DNA from: an uncultured Pseudomonadota bacterium
Lineage (GTDB): Bacteria; Myxococcota_A; UBA796; CAJQPC01
DNA length: 39,537 bases
Direction: 5' to 3'
Assembly (NCBI GenBank): GCA_913060515.1
Contig: CAJXRZ010000056.1
Span: forward strand, 1 to 39,537
Under the pieces are notes generated by a model. It saw nothing but the letters and a program-made list of their open reading frames with translations, was not told the origin of the DNA and did not search any database. Made by a program: the position numbers and the translations under genes. Positions 23,146-30,794 of this stretch are shown piece after piece (the first letter of the stretch is position 1; each line of letters opens with the position of its first letter).

Positions 23146-25719
23146 ATGCTTCTTCTCCTGCTTGCCTGCAATGGCGCCAGCAACGACTCCACCAACGATT
23201 CCGCGGCGCCAGTGGTGGACCACATCACCATCAGCCAGCGCTGGTTGCTCGTTCCCGAGCTGGACGAGAGCGGCAGTCCGGGGCGCGGCGAGCTGGTGGC
23301 TCAGGCCTATGACGCGGACGGGACGCTCTTGGACGTGGAGCTGAGCTGGGATTCGGACACCGCCCTGGTGGCGGTGGAGGACGGCCTCTTCAGCGCACAG
23401 GGGGAGATTGGTTCCACCTACGTTCGCGCTGTGTATGGGAGCGTCTCCTCGCCGGAGACCTTGGTCTATGTGGCCCGGACAAACCCGGCTAGGTTGGTCC
23501 CCGACGACCTGGTCGGTGAGCTCACCCCGCTGGACGATGGCGAGGACCTGATCGGCGCCCAGTTCTCCGTGGAGTTGGAGCTGGACGTGGAGCCCGGTGA
23601 GCTGCTGATCGGCACCGGAGAGGCGCTGCCCCCCGCCCGAGTCGTGAACGCAGGGAACCCAGCCGTGTTGGAGCTCGTCGCCCTGGATGAGGCCTTCCAA
23701 GAGCTGGACATTCAGGGCCAATCCACCGAATACGTCACCTTCGAAGGCCCCCAAGATGTCGTGCCCCTCATTGGTGTCTCGGTCGGCAAGCCGCTGGTGT
23801 TCGCGGGCATGGACTGCCGTTTTACTGCCGATGGTTCCACCACCCTGCTCTCCATCGTGGAGTCCGAGCTGGAGGTGGAGCACAACCTGACGCCCACCTT
23901 CAATCTCCAAGTCAGCGGCGGCAGCGTGACCTACGCCGAGCTGCTCTTGGACGGCGAGCTCAAGCTCACGGCCGCGCTGGTGGCAGCGCTGAGTCCAGAC
24001 GTCAAAGGCAGCTTTGCTTGCGGTGCTGTGGACCCCCTCTACGGCAGCTTTCCTCTGCCCCCAGTGCTCGGTGGGCCCTTTATCCGGGGCTACGTGCCCG
24101 TCTCAGCTGGATTCTCCGGGGAGGTGGAGACCCAGAACTACAGCCCCGAGTTCGGTCTTCGTTTCACTGGCGAGGTGGCCTTCACAGCAGGCGTGATCTA
24201 CGACGGCGAGAGCTTTCAGGACCCCAACACCTTCTCGGCGGACTTTGAGCTGGAGCCCGTCCTGACCTCGCCTGCGGAGGATGACCGCGTGATCTCCAGC
24301 GCCTGGCCTGTCGTGAGCATCGGCTTGGGTCCGGGTATACCGACTCGGCCCGCCCGCTTCTACGCCATGGTCGAGCTCAGCGCAGGCCCCAAGCTCAGCG
24401 CCGATCTGGCCGCGCCGGAGTGGCAGGCGCAGCACCTCGATGAGCTCTCTACGGTCGGCATGGACTTTGCTTGGACCGTTGGCCCGCCGCAGAACGTCAC
24501 CGACAGCGTCAATGGCTGGCTGAGTGGCCGAAGCTGGCTGCTGGGGCGCTTGGGCGGCAACCTGACGGGCCTGCTCACGTACTCGGACAGCACGCCCATT
24601 TGGACGATGCCGACAGGGGAGCTGAGCATCGATGATGTGCCAGCCTCCGATGGCGCGGTCTCGGGAGAGTTGGTCTTGAGCAAGGAGACACCGGGTTTTG
24701 TTGACGAGGTCAGCGTGGCCGTCTTTAGCGTCAGCGACCTGGCCATCTCCGAGCTCGACCGCAGCGCCGCATCGGGCAGCAGCTACAGCTGGTCGGGCAC
24801 CAACTCGGACAGCAGCGCCAACACCTACATCGCCTTTGCCCACACCAGCCTCTTGGACACCCCCTTGGGGCTGGCTGGTCTGGACCTGGAGTGCGGCCAC
24901 ATTGAGATGGTGGTGGACAGCATCGTGCTGCCAACGGACGCGGCGGATGACGGCGTGGACGCGGATCAGGAGCTGCTCAGCCACTACGAGCTGGTCACCT
25001 ACCTCTACGACTACTACGCCGCGGAGCGGGACTACGCGCTCTCTCAATACCAGTACTACATTGCTGTTGGGCAGCCCTCCACGGCGGCGAGCTACTACAC
25101 CCTCTGGGACTACTACAGGGCGGTCGCCGACAACCTGGCCAACGAGGCCGTCGGTGATGCCACCTTCTACGCAGCGATAGCGGACTCCGAGCAGGCTCTG
25201 CTTCGGGCCAGCGGCGGCGTAGAGAGCGACGACTTTGAGGGCGTGCCCGGGGACTTTGCCCAGGCTTGGCTGGAGACGGGCATGGTCCCTGCGGGCAAGG
25301 TGCCCAGCTGGGGTGAATTCCCCTCGGGCAGCGCCAGCCACACCTTTCTGTACGCGCCCCAGCTCAACGATTCCTACCCCTTCCTGGCCATGTTCGACTG
25401 GAAGATGGCGCGCACTCTGGACGGCGACGTGGTCGCGCGGCTGCAAAGCTTTCAGGGGGTCATCGCCTACGCCACGGATGCCCAGACCATCTTCCGCATC
25501 GACGACCAGGAAATCAGCGGTGAGATCACCACCCTGCCCGGCATGCAGGCGGAGCTGGAGTTGGAGCTGGAGACCCCCTACACCCTGGAGCTGGCTTTCA
25601 CCGCCAGCGGCTACGACGCGGCCCAGTTCCCAAGCCTGAACGAGACGGGAACGCTGACCGGCACGGTGTTGCAGGTGGCCTTCCACCTGAGCGATTCTGG
25701 GAGTTGCCCGGCTGAGTAG
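23146..25719 (+). CDS. Large predicted lipoprotein with a Big2-like domain and a Tyr-rich segment
   Basis: The 857-residue protein starts MLLLLLAC (Cys8), a very short signal, followed by an Asp/Ser tether (NGASNDSTNDSA). Residues about 27-110 look like a bacterial Ig-like (Big2) domain (WLLVPELDESG, LSWDSDTALVAVEDGLFSAQ, VYVA). The middle is beta-rich with no known domain. Residues about 610-690 are strikingly Tyr-rich (YLYDYYAAERDYALSQYQYY, then SYYTLWDYYRAV) and helical. The C-terminus is beta-rich. The ATG at 23146 is chosen because a longer open frame upstream has no credible start and would not leave a signal. It is probably a surface lipoprotein; no enzyme motif is seen. Confidence 0.75.
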   Translation: MLLLLLACNGASNDSTNDSAAPVVDHITISQRWLLVPELDESGSPGRGELVAQAYDADGTLLDVELSWDSDTALVAVEDGLFSAQGEIGSTYVRAVYGSVSSPETLVYVARTNPARLVPDDLVGELTPLDDGEDLIGAQFSVELELDVEPGELLIGTGEALPPARVVNAGNPAVLELVALDEAFQELDIQGQSTEYVTFEGPQDVVPLIGVSVGKPLVFAGMDCRFTADGSTTLLSIVESELEVEHNLTPTFNLQVSGGSVTYAELLLDGELKLTAALVAALSPDVKGSFACGAVDPLYGSFPLPPVLGGPFIRGYVPVSAGFSGEVETQNYSPEFGLRFTGEVAFTAGVIYDGESFQDPNTFSADFELEPVLTSPAEDDRVISSAWPVVSIGLGPGIPTRPARFYAMVELSAGPKLSADLAAPEWQAQHLDELSTVGMDFAWTVGPPQNVTDSVNGWLSGRSWLLGRLGGNLTGLLTYSDSTPIWTMPTGELSIDDVPASDGAVSGELVLSKETPGFVDEVSVAVFSVSDLAISELDRSAASGSSYSWSGTNSDSSANTYIAFAHTSLLDTPLGLAGLDLECGHIEMVVDSIVLPTDAADDGVDADQELLSHYELVTYLYDYYAAERDYALSQYQYYIAVGQPSTAASYYTLWDYYRAVADNLANEAVGDATFYAAIADSEQALLRASGGVESDDFEGVPGDFAQAWLETGMVPAGKVPSWGEFPSGSASHTFLYAPQLNDSYPFLAMFDWKMARTLDGDVVARLQSFQGVIAYATDAQTIFRIDDQEISGEITTLPGMQAELELELETPYTLELAFTASGYDAAQFPSLNETGTLTGTVLQVAFHLSDSGSCPAE

Positions 25720-25721
25720 GC

Positions 25722-27218
25722 CTACTCGACGTACCCCAAGCTCAGCAAGGCTCCGTCCACGTCCAGGCGTTCCCCTTCGGGCAGGGTGCCAGGGATGCAC
25801 CCAGCGAGCTCGGCGCTGTGCTCGCCGGCGAGGACTTCCACACCCTGACCTCGGTCTTGAAGCCAGTTGCTTCCATCGCTGCAGGCGCTGCCAGGCTCCC
25901 CAAAGAGCACGCTGGCCATTGGGGTCAGGCTATCCGGTGCTCCTGGATCCAGAGCCTGCAGGGTGCCTCGGTCCGCGTACTCCAGGATGGCGCGGTGCAC
26001 GTCCATCAGGTTGACGCTGCGGGAGACCTGGCCCGGGTCAATGCCAGGGCCCCAGACCAAGAGGGGGACCTGGGTGATCTCGGGGGCGAAGCTGTGACCG
26101 TGCTCGATGTCTGGGGCGGGTCCAAAGGCCTCGCCGTGGTCACCGACTACGATGACCAGGGTGCGCTGGCTGTCGATGTGAACCAGCAGCTCTTCCAAGG
26201 CCACATCGAGCTGGGCCAAGTCTTGTTGGTAGAGCGCCTGCACGGCAGCGGGATCTACCGCTTCAGATCCACGTCGCGCAGGAACCCACGAGGGGAAACA
26301 CTTCGGCATCTCGCAGGGCTCCGCCTGGCCATAGGGCGCGTGGGGCTCAGAGAGGTGCACCCACAGAAAGGAGCGGCCGTCCTCCAGCTGTCCCCAGCGC
26401 TGCAAGGCGATCTCCACCAGCTCCGGGGCCGAGTCTCCGTTCTCCGGAAGCAGGCTGCCCAGCAGAAGGCTTCGCCTGAGTTGCTCAAAGAGCAGCGCCC
26501 GGCGGCTGCCATCCAGGGCCCGGTCCAAGCCCTTGTGAAAACCCAGGTTGGCCCCCAGGTAGGGGTTGGAGAGCACCGCGGCGCTCACGTAGCCCTTCTC
26601 GCGCAGGGACTGGGCCAAGGTGGGGATGTTCTCGGAGATGCCTGTGCGCACCCCAGTTTGTTCCGGATGCGCGCGCCGGCCTGCTCCGTGCCCATGCACC
26701 GGCAGTCCCGTCATCAGCGAGGCCATCGCAGGCAGGGTCCAGCTCGAGGGGCTCAGGGCGCGCTCGTAGACCCGGCCGGTCTGGGTGCGGGTCTGAAGCA
26801 GCGGCATGTGCTGAAGGCTGTCGGCACGCCAGGTATCGACGCTGACCAGCACCACGCTGCGTGCATCTGGCGAGGCCAGCTTGGGCAAGGGGGTGCTGGC
26901 CCGCCAGCTCTGGGCGGCCGAGAGACCGCTGTCCAAACCCGTGGCCAAGATGCCCACCTGGGAGATGAGCAGCACCACACACAAGGCGCCCGCGGGCCAT
27001 GTCCACCGGCTGTCCCTTGGGGGGACCAACATGGCTGCGGCCGTGGCCGTGATCATGCCCATGATCGCGCCAAAGATCAGGTCAATGCCCAGGAAGAAGC
27101 GAAAGCGGTCGGTGGGAGCCCAGCCCGGATCCGGCGGGATGGACTCCATGGCGGCCAGGGCCACCGCCAAGAGCAGGGTGAGGGCCAGTGCCCGGATGCC
27201 TGTGGCCAGTCGATCCAT
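25722..27218 (-). CDS. Membrane-anchored sulfatase/alkaline phosphatase-superfamily protein
   Basis: The 498-residue protein has an N-terminal membrane region of three or four helices (about 6-95) and a sulfatase-like periplasmic domain: VVLVSVDTWRADSL with the metal Asp residues, SPSSWTLPAMASLMTGLP at the nucleophile site, H-L-S-E-P-H-A-P-Y-G, and V-V-G-D-H-G-E-A-F-G. There is no C/S-x-P-x-R, so it is not a formylglycine-type sulfatase; a Ser/Thr nucleophile in SSWT, as in phosphatase or LTA-synthase-like relatives, is more likely. It may act on a phospho- or sulfo-group of envelope glycans. It is the last gene of a four-gene minus-strand unit. ATG 27218 is used; GTG 27230 is possible. Confidence 0.82.
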   Translation of the reverse strand: MDRLATGIRALALTLLLAVALAAMESIPPDPGWAPTDRFRFFLGIDLIFGAIMGMITATAAAMLVPPRDSRWTWPAGALCVVLLISQVGILATGLDSGLSAAQSWRASTPLPKLASPDARSVVLVSVDTWRADSLQHMPLLQTRTQTGRVYERALSPSSWTLPAMASLMTGLPVHGHGAGRRAHPEQTGVRTGISENIPTLAQSLREKGYVSAAVLSNPYLGANLGFHKGLDRALDGSRRALLFEQLRRSLLLGSLLPENGDSAPELVEIALQRWGQLEDGRSFLWVHLSEPHAPYGQAEPCEMPKCFPSWVPARRGSEAVDPAAVQALYQQDLAQLDVALEELLVHIDSQRTLVIVVGDHGEAFGPAPDIEHGHSFAPEITQVPLLVWGPGIDPGQVSRSVNLMDVHRAILEYADRGTLQALDPGAPDSLTPMASVLFGEPGSACSDGSNWLQDRGQGVEVLAGEHSAELAGCIPGTLPEGERLDVDGALLSLGYVE

Positions 27219-27219
27219 C

Positions 27220-27696
27220 TCAGCCCCCACACATGAGCTGGATGGCTGGCGCGGGGTCGGCGTCCCAAGCGTGCAGGATGGCCAGGCCGGTGTCCGTGCG
27301 GCGGGCGATCCAGGTGTGTCCCTCTATCTGTCGCAATGCGGTGTCTTGGCCCGCTGGGCCGGTACAGTGCGGCAAGCGCTCCAAGCGGTAGTCCGGCGTC
27401 TTGGCAGCCCCCAGAGCCGGGGAGAGCTCCGTGAGCAGATCCAAGGCGCTGGCGCCCTGCATGGCCATCGGCGGCACCGCGCTGAAGGTCAAGGCCACCT
27501 TCAGCTCGCCCTGGGCGGCCTCAAGGCGGGTAGCAGGCAGCTCGGAGCGGAAGCTTTGGGGCTCCATCACGAGCACCCAGCCGGGACCAAAGTCCAAGCT
27601 CAGATCGGCCGCCTCCGAGTGCCAACGTCCCTGGTCCAGGGTGTCTGCTGCTGCGGGAGGAGGGGCCGTGGCACAGGCCAGGGCGAAAAGGATCAA
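27220..27696 (-). CDS. Small predicted lipoprotein upstream of the sulfatase
   Basis: The 158-residue protein starts at TTG 27696, overlapping the previous gene stop (TTGA), with the short signal MILFALAC (Cys8) and a Pro/Ala linker (ATAPPPAAAD). The mature part has beta-rich stretches (LSLDFGPGWVLVMEP, LKVALTFSAVPPMAM) and ends in C-G-G. No family is recognised. The sulfatase start lies two bases beyond its stop, so the two are probably translated together. It may be a small accessory lipoprotein for the sulfatase. Confidence 0.65.
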   Translation of the reverse strand: MILFALACATAPPPAAADTLDQGRWHSEAADLSLDFGPGWVLVMEPQSFRSELPATRLEAAQGELKVALTFSAVPPMAMQGASALDLLTELSPALGAAKTPDYRLERLPHCTGPAGQDTALRQIEGHTWIARRTDTGLAILHAWDADPAPAIQLMCGG

Positions 27697-28547
27697 GGAA
27701 TCAGCACCTTCTGGAGGCTGTCACTTAGCGTGCTGTCCTGGTCTACGCAGTCTCGTACGGCGTTGAGTAGGAGGTGGTCTTGGGGCGTGAGGGCGGGCGC
27801 CTCGTAGACCGCACAGGCCGGGTAGTGCTCCATGGTCAGACGCAGGCAGGCCTCGGTGCTGCGGTAGAGCATCCCCATCAGACGAAGCTCAGCGATCGCG
27901 GTCTGCTCGGGGGGGAGGCTCTGCTCGGCCAGCAGGGTCTTGGCTTGGGCAAAGGCCTTGGAGCCAGCGATGGACTCCCCTCTGGAGAAGCTGGCGTCCG
28001 CTGGGCAGCTGTTCTTCACCTTCTTGGCCAACAAGCTCGGCGTCGGCGAGGTCGTCACGGAGATGCCGGACTCCACCTCACGCATCAGGGTGCTCATTGG
28101 GGCGGCTTGCGCCTTGGGTGCGAAGGCGTAGATCTGGTACCAGTCTCCGCCGCCGGTCTGCCAGATGATCTGCCAGAACAGCCCCTCTCCGTCTGGACTC
28201 TCGTAGACCCAACGGCCCAGGTGTGGACCCAACTCGGAGGGACCCAGAAAGTGGGTCCGAGTCTCTGGGCTCTCTCGCTGAATGCTGCGGGCCACACGGT
28301 CTGGAGCCAAGGCCTGAAGCTCCTCAGGCTTGAGCAGCGCACGCTCCACAACAGCGGGAGCCGGCGTTGGTAGGGCGCGCAGGAAGAGTGTGGCCCCGAC
28401 CGCGGGATGCTCCATGGCCAGGAGCACATCCGCCATCGGCTTGGCGCTCTGGTGGCTGTCTTGGGGCCTCCAGTCTGCCGTGAGACTCAGGCCGCTGTCG
28501 CCCTTCTCGGATGTCCATCCAGAGAGCAGGGCAAAGAGAAGGAACAA
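27693..28547 (-). CDS. Hypothetical exported protein of the sulfatase operon
   Basis: The 284-residue protein starts at TTG 28547 (GAGAGG upstream) with a short hydrophobic N-terminus (MFLLFALLSG) that probably targets it for export. The middle has alternating strands (TLFLRALPTPAPAVVERALL, LFWQIIWQTGGGDWYQIYAFAPK) and the C-terminal half is helical with four Cys (C-L-R, C-A-V, R-D-C-V and N-S-C-P). No family is recognised. It follows the 123-residue membrane protein by nine bases, and its stop overlaps the next start, so it is the second gene of a four-gene unit. Confidence 0.6.
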   Translation of the reverse strand: MFLLFALLSGWTSEKGDSGLSLTADWRPQDSHQSAKPMADVLLAMEHPAVGATLFLRALPTPAPAVVERALLKPEELQALAPDRVARSIQRESPETRTHFLGPSELGPHLGRWVYESPDGEGLFWQIIWQTGGGDWYQIYAFAPKAQAAPMSTLMREVESGISVTTSPTPSLLAKKVKNSCPADASFSRGESIAGSKAFAQAKTLLAEQSLPPEQTAIAELRLMGMLYRSTEACLRLTMEHYPACAVYEAPALTPQDHLLLNAVRDCVDQDSTLSDSLQKVLIP

Positions 28548-28556
28548 AGTCCTCTC

Positions 28557-28928
28557 TCAGTAGTAGTAGATGAGGAACACGCCGCAGCAGATCGAGCCGG
28601 CCAGCATGCCGCCCAGGAAGGCGCCGGTAAAGGCCGCCAGCCCCAAGATGAAGATGTCGTTGCCGGCCGTCTTGCCGGGAAGCCCGATGCCCGACGGCAC
28701 ATCTGCTGGGTCCTCATAGGCAGGCTGGCTCTGAAGCCGGGCTTGGGGAGCCTCTTCAGGCACGGCCCATTCCTCTTCCACCAAGCGCAGCGCTGATGGG
28801 GCGGGGGCCTGGCCGCTAAAGCTCTGGGCACGGGCAGCTGGGGCCACGCTGAAGACGGCCAGGAGCAGCAGGCTCAGCAGGGCAGAGGTCAGCGTGGTGA
28901 GGGTGCGGCGGGTCTTGAGAGTCTTCAT
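28557..28928 (-). CDS. Hypothetical membrane protein, first gene of the sulfatase operon
   Basis: The 123-residue protein starts at ATG 28928 with a signal or anchor (TLTSALLSLLLLAVFSVAPAARAQ), then a Pro/Glu/Gln-rich stretch, and ends in a Gly-rich hydrophobic segment (IFILGLAAFTGAFLGGMLAG) followed by S-I-C-C-G-V-F-L-I-Y-Y-Y. The C-terminal helix with a Cys pair and terminal Tyr triplet is unusual. No family is recognised. It is divergent from the small lipoprotein at 28971, with 42 bases between the starts, so their promoters must be close. Confidence 0.6.
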   Translation of the reverse strand: MKTLKTRRTLTTLTSALLSLLLLAVFSVAPAARAQSFSGQAPAPSALRLVEEEWAVPEEAPQARLQSQPAYEDPADVPSGIGLPGKTAGNDIFILGLAAFTGAFLGGMLAGSICCGVFLIYYY

Positions 28929-28970
28929 TGACCCAGGATAGCGTCTGCGCGCTCGTGTTAACAACGCGAC

Positions 28971-29294
28971 ATGATTGTCATGCTCCTTTTGGCCTGCTCT
29001 CCCGAGCCCCAAGACAGCGCGCCTCCAGGCTGCCAGCCCTTGCAAGGGGTGGCGGTGGACGACATCGAGGCCCTCCCCCTGGCCAACATCTCGGTCTTTG
29101 CCGAGTCCACAGAGAGCCCGGGCTCGCCCCTGAGTTCGCTCACGGATGGGGACGGGGGCTTCTCGCTGGACCTGCAGGAAGGGGCTTGGGAGATCTGGGG
29201 CGAGGAGAGCGAAGGTTGCCCAGGGGAGCGGATCTCCGTGCAGGTGACCTGTCGCAATGAGCCCTTGGAGCTGCTCGTTCAGCTCTGCGGCTGA
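28971..29294 (+). CDS. Small predicted lipoprotein, carboxypeptidase-regulatory-like
   Basis: The 107-residue protein has a very short signal, MIVMLLLAC (Cys9); an in-frame TAA lies four codons before the ATG, so no longer start exists. The mature part is acidic. L-A-N-I-S-V-F-A-E-S, then S-L-T-D-G-D-G-G-F-S-L-D-L-Q-E-G-A-W-E-I-W resembles the CarboxypepD_reg/CnaB fold (variable strand, T-D-x-x-G-x-F, Y/W-x-V). Cys pairs near the C-terminus could form a disulfide. It is probably a small outer-membrane or periplasmic adhesion-like lipoprotein; no partner is clear. Confidence 0.65.
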   Translation: MIVMLLLACSPEPQDSAPPGCQPLQGVAVDDIEALPLANISVFAESTESPGSPLSSLTDGDGGFSLDLQEGAWEIWGEESEGCPGERISVQVTCRNEPLELLVQLCG

Positions 29295-29298
29295 GTGC

Positions 29299-29392
29299 TG
29301 TTCTCAAGCGTCTGCATCCTTGTGCATTCCATCTCGTTCCAGCCCTGAGAACACTTTGATGATTGGCGATCCATCACAGCTGTGGTGTTCTC
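29299..29392. promoter_or_regulatory. Three GTTCTC/GAGAAC boxes upstream of the TIGR02147 gene
   Basis: GTTCTC occurs at 29300-29305, GAGAAC at 29347-29352 and GTTCTC at 29387-29392. GAGAACAC (29347-29354) and GTGTTCTC (29385-29392) form a perfect 8-base inverted pair with a 30-base spacer. They lie within 120 bases upstream of the regulator start and could be binding sites. Related boxes occur at 31965-32030. Confidence 0.5.
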
Positions 29393-29396
29393 GCTA

Positions 29397-29410
29397 CTCT
29401 GTACTCAGAG
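29397..29410. repeat. Perfect inverted repeat just upstream of the TIGR02147 start
   Basis: CTCTG-TACT-CAGAG has perfect 5-base arms and ends seven bases before the ATG at 29418. It overlaps the ribosome-binding region and could be an operator or a leader hairpin. Confidence 0.45.
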
Positions 29411-29417
29411 CGAGTCC

Positions 29418-30254
29418 ATGAATCGTCCGACCCCCTACGACTACCTGAACTACCGAAGCTTCTTGGAGCAGTGGTTCACCTACAAGAAGTCGGTCAACCC
29501 GCGCTTCAGCTACCGCCTCTTCGCCCGTTTGGCGGAACAGAAGAGCTCCTCGCTGCTGCACCACGTCATCAAGGGCGAGCGCAACCTGACGCCCAGCACG
29601 CTGGAAGGCGTCATCAAGGCCCTCAAGCTGCGGGCCGGCGAAGCGCAGTTCTTCCGCTTGCTGGTGGAGCTGGAGCAGGCGGGGGACGAGGTGTCCCGAA
29701 ACGTGGCGTGGGAGAAGATCAGCACCACCCGACGCTTTAGAGAGGCTCGGCCCATCGAGCTGGCCAGCGTGGAGTACCTCTCCAACTGGAGCCTTCCGGC
29801 GATTCGCGAGCTGGCCTCGCGGGCGGACTTTTGTGCTGACCCAGCCTGGGTGGCCCAGGCTCTGCGCCCCCAGATCAGCGCCTCGGCGGCCAAGAGCGCT
29901 CTGGACACCTTGGTGCAGCTCGGGCTCTTGATTCAAGAGGGCGAGACTCTGGTCCCGGCGGAGGCGAGCATTGCCACCCCACCGGAGGTTCAGGGCCTGG
30001 CCTATCGCAACTACCACCGGGTCATGTTGGAGAGAGCCAGCGGCGCCATCGAGGCCTTTGCGCCCGAGCAGCGACACCTCCTGGCCGTCACCGTCGGCGT
30101 GCCCGTGGACCTGATGCCCACCCTGAAGTCCGAGGCCACGGCCTTTATGCAGCGCCTGATGCATCTCTGTGATGCCTCCGAGGCTGACCCGGACCAAGTG
30201 ATGCAGCTCAACCTGCAGATTTTCCCCTTGAGCGACACCAGAGAGGATGTATGA
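29418..30254 (+). CDS. TIGR02147/DUF4423-family protein, predicted regulator
   Basis: The 278-residue protein fits the TIGR02147 family, first noticed in Fibrobacter. The N-terminal signature is D-Y-L-N-Y-R-S-F-L-x-x-W with F-S-Y-R-L-F-A-R, followed by a helix-turn-helix-like stretch (SSSLLHHVIKGERNLTPSTLEGVIKALKL, about 46-74). A second winged-helix-like region lies near 165-195 (SASAAKSALDTLVQLGLLIQEGETLVP). The family usually sits next to a lipoprotein gene, as here (ATGA overlap at 30251-30254), and its role is not well defined. It is probably a cytoplasmic DNA-binding protein. ATG 29418 is used because the family signature starts directly after it. Confidence 0.85.
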   Translation: MNRPTPYDYLNYRSFLEQWFTYKKSVNPRFSYRLFARLAEQKSSSLLHHVIKGERNLTPSTLEGVIKALKLRAGEAQFFRLLVELEQAGDEVSRNVAWEKISTTRRFREARPIELASVEYLSNWSLPAIRELASRADFCADPAWVAQALRPQISASAAKSALDTLVQLGLLIQEGETLVPAEASIATPPEVQGLAYRNYHRVMLERASGAIEAFAPEQRHLLAVTVGVPVDLMPTLKSEATAFMQRLMHLCDASEADPDQVMQLNLQIFPLSDTREDV

Positions 30255-30790
30255 GCCTGCTGCTTTTGCTGGCCTGCCAGGCCCCCCAGGACGCGGACCG
30301 CGACGGCACCTTCGTGGGAAACCCGGGTTTGATCGCCAAGTACGTCGGCACCGAGACGGAGATCCCCGGAGGCGGTGTGCTGGTCTCGCAGGAGTTCTTC
30401 GTGCGTCCCTGCGATGCCAGCGAGGGGGACGTGGCTCTGGGTGCGCCCCAGTTCGACTTTGAGGGCGCCCAGTCCTTGAACACCGAGCAGATCCCAGCGG
30501 GCCACTACTGCGAGGTCTTCTTGGTCGTGCAGCAGCTGAGCATCACCTTCGATGCTGGAGAGGGCCCCATCACCATCATCGGCGGGGACCTGGACTTGGT
30601 GATCCCCACCGAGCTGCAGGCCGAAGATGGGGGCCACTACGCCATCGAGCTGGGGGATAGCACCTGGCTGGCAGAGATGGCTTTGGAGGCGGAGCTTGGG
30701 GAGAATTGGGTCAACCAGGATGCGGCCCTGGAGACCCTCTGGTTGGCCGGACTGTTGGAGCGGAGCAGCGTTCAAGAGCTGCCCCGCTGA
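30251..30790 (+). CDS. Predicted lipoprotein partner of the TIGR02147 protein
   Basis: The 179-residue protein has a very short signal, MSLLLLLAC (Cys9), and an Asp-rich start (QAPQDADRDG). The body has beta-strand pattern with paired acidic and hydrophobic residues (VLVSQEFFVRPCDASEGDV, HYCEVFLVVQQLSITFDAG, ITIIGGDLDLVIP) and one C-to-C pair. Its ATG overlaps the regulator stop, so it is expressed with it. No enzyme motif is visible. Lipoproteins of this kind are commonly linked to TIGR02147 genes, but what they do is not established. Confidence 0.7.
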   Translation: MSLLLLLACQAPQDADRDGTFVGNPGLIAKYVGTETEIPGGGVLVSQEFFVRPCDASEGDVALGAPQFDFEGAQSLNTEQIPAGHYCEVFLVVQQLSITFDAGEGPITIIGGDLDLVIPTELQAEDGGHYAIELGDSTWLAEMALEAELGENWVNQDAALETLWLAGLLERSSVQELPR

Positions 30791-30794
30791 GCCC

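Noticed and set aside
24103-25800. Long minus-strand open frame antisense to the large lipoprotein
   Set aside because: No domain or start signal; the plus-strand frame has a lipobox and domain features.
25722-27218. Formylglycine-type sulfatase
   Set aside because: The C/S-x-P-x-R signature is absent; the nucleophile region is SSWT.
29299-29392. LexA/SOS box explanation for the GTTCTC repeats
   Set aside because: The spacing and sequence do not fit a known LexA consensus, and no DNA-damage gene is near.
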